Notes under the pieces: model-generated
What the model was told of the DNA's origin: nothing
Seen by the model: the letters and a program-made list of their open reading frames with translations, nothing else
Databases searched by the model: none
Translations under genes and position numbers: made by a program
NCBI GenBank assembly: GCA_041485125.1
Contig: JBGPIT010000066.1
Location: 1-16,522 of the forward strand
From: JBGPIT01 sp041485125
Lineage (GTDB): Bacteria; Desulfobacterota; Binatia; UTPRO1
Length of the DNA stretch: 16,522 nucleotides
Reading direction: 5' to 3'
In this document: in pieces, positions 12,764-16,522 of the stretch
Numbering within the stretch: the stretch's first letter is position 1
Layout: every line of letters begins with the position of its first letter

Positions 12764-14230
12764 ATGGCGGACAATACCCCACTCACGACGCAGCACGCTC
12801 GGCACTTGCTGCGGCGCACCGGCTTCGGCGCCTCGCAGGCCGCGGTGGTGGAGTTCTCGGCCGGTCACGCGACTCGCGGTGCGGCGGCCAACGATCTCCT
12901 GAGCTTCAAGCCCCAGGGCTTCAAGCCCGGGGGCGGTCGGGAGTTCAAGGGCATCCACGACAAGTGGATCAAGTTCATGGTCAAGACGAAGATCCCGCTG
13001 CAGGAGAAGCTCGTGCTGTTCTGGCACGATCACTTCGCGACCGGCATCTCGAAGGTGCTCGATCCGAAGCTGATGTCGCTGCAGAACAAGCTCTTTCGGG
13101 TGAGCTGCAAGGGCAACTTCAAGGATTTCGTGAAGGCGGTGAACGTCGACCCGGCGATGATGGAGTTTCTCGACACCGCCCGGAACCACGAAGACGTTCC
13201 CAACGAGAACTACGGGCGCGAGCTGCAGGAGCTGTTCACGCTCGGCGTCAAAGACTCCGCGGGCGTCGACAACTACGAGCAGTCCGACGTCGCGCAGATC
13301 GCGCGCGCGTTCACCGGCTGGAGCGCCGACCATCCGTTCTTCCGGGCCCCCTTCCACGACTTCATGGCGCACCATCCCGAGCGCGGGCCCAAGGTGATCT
13401 ACAAGAACACGGGAGGGTTTCTACCGAGCGGCGCCGGGCGCGACTTCGCGGCGAACGGTGAAGGGCCGCAAGAGATCGACACCGTCATCGACATCATCTT
13501 CCAGCACAAGGACAGCGAGGGGTACAACACCGTCGCGCGGCGGATGGCGCGGCGTCTGATCGAGTACTTCGCGCATGCCGATCCGAGCCTTGCGTACATC
13601 GACGCGGTCGTCGCGGCATCGGGGTTCGACGCGAGCTTCGATCTGAGCGCTCTCCTGCACCAGATCTTCGTCCACGACGACTTCTACCTGACGGCCGGCG
13701 CGCCGACCGGCGGTGGCACCGTGAAGTCGGTCAAGTGGCCGATCGAGTACGTCGTCAGCTCGCTCCGCCTTCTCGAGATGAAGCTCAAGGGCAAGGAGAT
13801 GTTCGTCGATGGCGGCAACTTCAACACCATCCTCGACCACCTGACGAACATGGGCCAGATCCTCTTCGATCCGCCGAGCGTCTTCGGCTGGAACTGGGAA
13901 GACGGGTGGATCAGCAGCGCCACGTTGCTGGCGCGCTACGGCTTCGCGCGCGACCTGACGACGGCGCGCGGGGGTGGGTCGACGAGCTTCCGCCCCGGGA
14001 AGTTGATGGACCTCGACCTCAGCGAGCCGGCCGACATTCTGACCGCTGCGACCGATGTTCTCGGCATCACCGACGATCTGAGCGCGAGCGAGAAGACGAT
14101 CCTCGAGAGCTACCTCACCGATAACGGCGCTCACCCCACCCTCGACTTGAACGACTACGACACGCGCAACAGCAAGCTGCACGGTCTCTTCGCGCTGCTG
14201 ATGCAAACACCGGCTTTCCAGTTGCAGTAG
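12764..14230 (+). CDS. DUF1800 family protein
   Basis: A 488-residue protein of the DUF1800 family, whose biochemical role is unknown. Recognisable family blocks are HLLRRTGFG (residues 14-22), LFWHDHFATG near 86-95, NENYGRELQELFTLGV near 147-162, VAQIARAFTGW near 176-186, DPPSVFGWNWEDGW near 369-382 and the C-terminal LHGLFALLMQTPAFQL. The start ATG 12764 has GAGGAGGAG seven bases upstream. No signal peptide or membrane segment is visible. DUF1800 genes are very often followed by a DUF1501 gene, as here with a 20-base gap, so the two probably work together. Since the partner carries a Tat signal, co-export of a folded complex is possible but unproven. Confidence 0.93.
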   Translation: MADNTPLTTQHARHLLRRTGFGASQAAVVEFSAGHATRGAAANDLLSFKPQGFKPGGGREFKGIHDKWIKFMVKTKIPLQEKLVLFWHDHFATGISKVLDPKLMSLQNKLFRVSCKGNFKDFVKAVNVDPAMMEFLDTARNHEDVPNENYGRELQELFTLGVKDSAGVDNYEQSDVAQIARAFTGWSADHPFFRAPFHDFMAHHPERGPKVIYKNTGGFLPSGAGRDFAANGEGPQEIDTVIDIIFQHKDSEGYNTVARRMARRLIEYFAHADPSLAYIDAVVAASGFDASFDLSALLHQIFVHDDFYLTAGAPTGGGTVKSVKWPIEYVVSSLRLLEMKLKGKEMFVDGGNFNTILDHLTNMGQILFDPPSVFGWNWEDGWISSATLLARYGFARDLTTARGGGSTSFRPGKLMDLDLSEPADILTAATDVLGITDDLSASEKTILESYLTDNGAHPTLDLNDYDTRNSKLHGLFALLMQTPAFQLQ

Positions 14231-14250
14231 GCGCGGAGGACGCAACGGCC

Positions 14251-15726
14251 ATGGCAATCACGCGGCGACAGTTCATGCAGCGTTCCGGCTTGGTGGCGGC
14301 GAGCAGCCTGCTCGGCCCCCGGCTCTTCGGCCACCCGCTGGTGCGGCGCGCCTTCGCGGGCTCGCCGACCATCGGGGATCGTTACCTCGTCGTCATCTTC
14401 CTCGACGGCGGCAACGACGGACTCAATACGGTGATTCCGGTCGACGGTGCGCTGCGACCGGCCTACGAGGCGGCGCGCAGCACGGGGGGTGGCGGTATCC
14501 GCATCGTCCCCGGCGTCGCCGACATGATCGGCCTCGATTCGTCGGGGTCGCGGCTCGCGCTGCATCCGGGATTGAACGTGCCCGCGGACTTCTTTCCCAA
14601 CGGCGCCGGCGCAGGCGGGCTGACGTCGCTCTACGGGCTCGGCCACGTCGCGGTCGTCCAAGGCGCCGGCTATCCGGCGTACAGCCTGTCGCACGCGGAG
14701 TCACGGGTCATCTGGCAGACCGGGAGTCCGTTGAACCCGAGTGACGGCAGCGGCTGGGTCGGGCGGCATTTGGCGTACGACGGCTACTACGAGGCGACCG
14801 ACATCCCCGGCGTCAACATCGCCGACTCGATCGCCGGCGAGTTCAAACAGTCGAAGACGAGCGTGCTGGCGGTGCGTGACCTCGCCGGGTTCACGTTCCC
14901 CTTCGACGGCGACTACCCGAGCGACATTGCCGCGAAGCAAGCCGCATTCCTTGCATTGACTGGTGAGGCGGTAGCGGGCGCCCAACCACGGGCGGTCTAC
15001 CTCGCCAACACCGGCGCGGCGACGCTCAACAGCAGCGTGGCATATCAGGACTTGAGCCAGACCTACGTGAACGATCGCGGCACGTTCAATCAAATGTACC
15101 AAGACGCCGGCCGCGGCCGCAGCGCGGCGCGTGATCTCCGCGAGGTCGCCAAGGTGATCTACGGCGTGCAGAGCGGCGCCCCGAACGTCAGCACGCGCTT
15201 CTTCCAGCTCAGCAACGGTGGCTACGACACGCACTCGGATCAGGGCGGCGCCGTTCCAAACGGTCAGCACTTCGGCCTGCACGCGGAGCTCGGCGCGGCA
15301 CTGCGGGTCTTCCATGAAGACCTCTCCGACATGGGCGTCTGGGACGACGTCTGTGTCGTCGTCTGGAGCGAGTTCAGCCGCCGTATCGAGCAGAACGGCA
15401 ACGGCACCGACCACGGCTCGCAAGGCCCCATGTTCGTCATCGGCGGCAAGGTGAACGGCGGCGTCTACGGGAACCATCCCAACATCGACGCGCTGGCGCT
15501 CGACGACAACGGCAATACCGAATACACGCAAAGCGCGAATCCGTTCCGCTCCACCGATTTTCGCGACGTCTACGGTACGGTGCTGAAGCACTGGGTGAAC
15601 ATGCCCGCCGGCGACGTCGGAGCGGTCTTACCGGCGGACTCGATCGGCGATCCCGCGCACTACTGGGAGACCCAGAGCTTCGATCTGAAGCGCGGCAGCG
15701 ACGACGCCGACATGTTCCAGCCCTGA
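14251..15726 (+). CDS. DUF1501 family protein with Tat signal
   Basis: A 491-residue exported protein of the DUF1501 family, distantly related to the alkaline phosphatase/sulfatase fold; activity unknown. The N-terminus has a twin-arginine motif (TRRQFMQRSG, residues 4-13), a modest hydrophobic stretch and an Ala-rich site near RRAFAGS at about 37. Family blocks include VVIFLDGGNDGLNTVIPV near 47-64, NGGYDTHSDQG near 325-335, VWSEFSRRIEQNGNGTDHGSQG near 371-392 and FRDVYGTVLKHW near 432-443. The Asp, His and Gly-rich motifs fit a metal-dependent site, though none is proven. ATG 14251 has GGAGGA ten bases upstream. It forms an operon with the preceding DUF1800 gene and ends 32 bases from a convergent HNH gene. 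Confidence 0.93.
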   Translation: MAITRRQFMQRSGLVAASSLLGPRLFGHPLVRRAFAGSPTIGDRYLVVIFLDGGNDGLNTVIPVDGALRPAYEAARSTGGGGIRIVPGVADMIGLDSSGSRLALHPGLNVPADFFPNGAGAGGLTSLYGLGHVAVVQGAGYPAYSLSHAESRVIWQTGSPLNPSDGSGWVGRHLAYDGYYEATDIPGVNIADSIAGEFKQSKTSVLAVRDLAGFTFPFDGDYPSDIAAKQAAFLALTGEAVAGAQPRAVYLANTGAATLNSSVAYQDLSQTYVNDRGTFNQMYQDAGRGRSAARDLREVAKVIYGVQSGAPNVSTRFFQLSNGGYDTHSDQGGAVPNGQHFGLHAELGAALRVFHEDLSDMGVWDDVCVVVWSEFSRRIEQNGNGTDHGSQGPMFVIGGKVNGGVYGNHPNIDALALDDNGNTEYTQSANPFRSTDFRDVYGTVLKHWVNMPAGDVGAVLPADSIGDPAHYWETQSFDLKRGSDDADMFQP

Positions 15727-15758
15727 GGGGCGCGCTGGAAGAAGGCGACGCGTGAGGC

Positions 15759-16522
15759 TCAGCCAGTCTCCCTCGCCTCGGCGGGGCAACGCCGATCGCC
15801 GACGTAGCATAGCAGCGGCGGCGCGCCCGCTCGGACGCCGAGCTGCCAATGGACGGCGCGCGGGGCCGTTCCCCAAGCGCGGATGGCGCCGGTGTGAATC
15901 CCGTGCAGGTGATGCGCCACGCAGACCGCGCTGCGATTCTCGTGCTCATTGCCGCCGCCCCGCGACCGGTAGTGGAGATGATGGTCTTGCAGGTTGCGGC
16001 GCGAGCTGCAGCCCGGCACGACGCACCGCCAGCCGTCGCGAGCGAAGATCGGGTCACGGTGTCGCGGAGTCGCCTCCCAGTAGGTGGTCACGTGCTGCAG
16101 CACGCGCTCGAGCGCCGACCAGCGCGGCGCGCCGGGCTCCGCGTAGGCGTCGAGCGCCGCGCGAATCAGCGCCACCACCGACGCTGGCGCGGTGCATTGA
16201 ATCTCGACGTCGCAGACCTCGAATGCCGCGCGGCGACTGGTGTCAAATTTTGTCAGCAGGCTCTGCAGCGGCGCGTGCGCACCGATTTGCACAATTGCGG
16301 GTGACGTGGCGGCGCCCAGCGCGACCCGCGACACCAGCACACTGTCGAGCGGCGGCGGATCGAGAGGCGCATCGCCGCAGGCGTCGCGCGTCTCGAGGAC
16401 CCAGTTCACCTCGTCCGCGAGGCGGCGTACCGTGACGGCGTCCGCGCGCGCGAGCCAGGCGGCTGCGTTCGCGCGCTCGACGACGGGCAGCAGCGTCAAG
16501 GCGCAGACCCAGGAGAGCGTCC
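15759..16522 (-). CDS. HNH endonuclease domain protein (5' end beyond window)
   Basis: The C-terminal ~253 residues of an HNH-type protein; the frame stays open to the right edge, so the N-terminus lies outside. A TTG at 16499 could act as a start, but relatives of this type usually have another 100-200 residues upstream, so I treat it as truncated. The visible part begins with a helical region (AAWLARADAVTVRRLADEV), typical of the DUF222-like portion before HNH domains. It ends with the HNH module: RDGWRCVVPGC, DHHLHYRSRGG, ENRSAVCVAHH and HGIHTG. The CxxxxC and CxxH pairs would bind structural zinc, and the DHH and N...H residues form the betabeta-alpha-metal nuclease site. All key residues are present. 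Such proteins are common, often multi-copy, and of unknown role. No phage genes are nearby. Confidence 0.88.
   Translation of the reverse strand, partial: TLSWVCALTLLPVVERANAAAWLARADAVTVRRLADEVNWVLETRDACGDAPLDPPPLDSVLVSRVALGAATSPAIVQIGAHAPLQSLLTKFDTSRRAAFEVCDVEIQCTAPASVVALIRAALDAYAEPGAPRWSALERVLQHVTTYWEATPRHRDPIFARDGWRCVVPGCSSRRNLQDHHLHYRSRGGGNEHENRSAVCVAHHLHGIHTGAIRAWGTAPRAVHWQLGVRAGAPPLLCYVGDRRCPAEARETG

Noticed and set aside
15759..16522. Prophage or mobile intron assignment for the HNH gene
   Set aside because: No integrase, terminase, intron structure or terminal repeat is visible. Standalone HNH proteins of this type are common chromosomal genes.

Overview
This is a strongly GC-rich bacterial window, with coding third positions almost all G or C and several GTG starts. 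Tat and Sec signal peptides and large secreted proteins with Thr/Pro linkers and disulfide-rich tails suggest a Gram-negative soil or sediment lineage. From memory of similar proteins (Cys/Lys-rich modules, LCY repeats, TPT linkers, a DUF1800/DUF1501 pair), I would guess a Binatota, Desulfobacterota or Myxococcota-like genome, probably environmental. That placement is inference; there is no rRNA or other marker here.

Left part (1-2317): the tail of an unidentified gene runs through GTGA overlaps into two tandem paralogous family-2 glycosyltransferases, forming a tightly coupled operon. A class I SAM-dependent methyltransferase faces them from the other strand. Next come two soluble or membrane sensor histidine kinases arranged tail to tail (2613-6775). 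One is a soluble triple-GAF kinase and the other has an integral-membrane sensor plus GAF. They share a single palindromic CTAG as both stop codons, and no response regulator is present.

Middle part (6887-11396, minus strand): a two-gene secreted-protein operon. The first gene encodes a choice-of-anchor L head, a long Thr/Pro rod and four LCY-type repeats. The second encodes a right-handed beta-helix, a short Thr/Pro rod, an Asp-rich loop and two copies of a nine-cysteine helical module. The second gene is broken near its 5' end by what looks like a one-base deletion. Both have the same plan (globular head, Thr/Pro rod, disulfide-rich tail), which I consider the most interesting part of the window.

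Right part (11618-16522): a fused tautomerase-superfamily protein is translationally coupled to an SSAT-like GNAT acetyltransferase. A probable gene remnant and a hairpin follow. Then come a DUF1800 protein and a Tat-exported DUF1501 protein, a commonly paired duo of unknown function. Last is a 5'-truncated HNH endonuclease on the minus strand that runs off the window edge. I saw no tRNA, rRNA, CRISPR array, insertion sequence or prophage.
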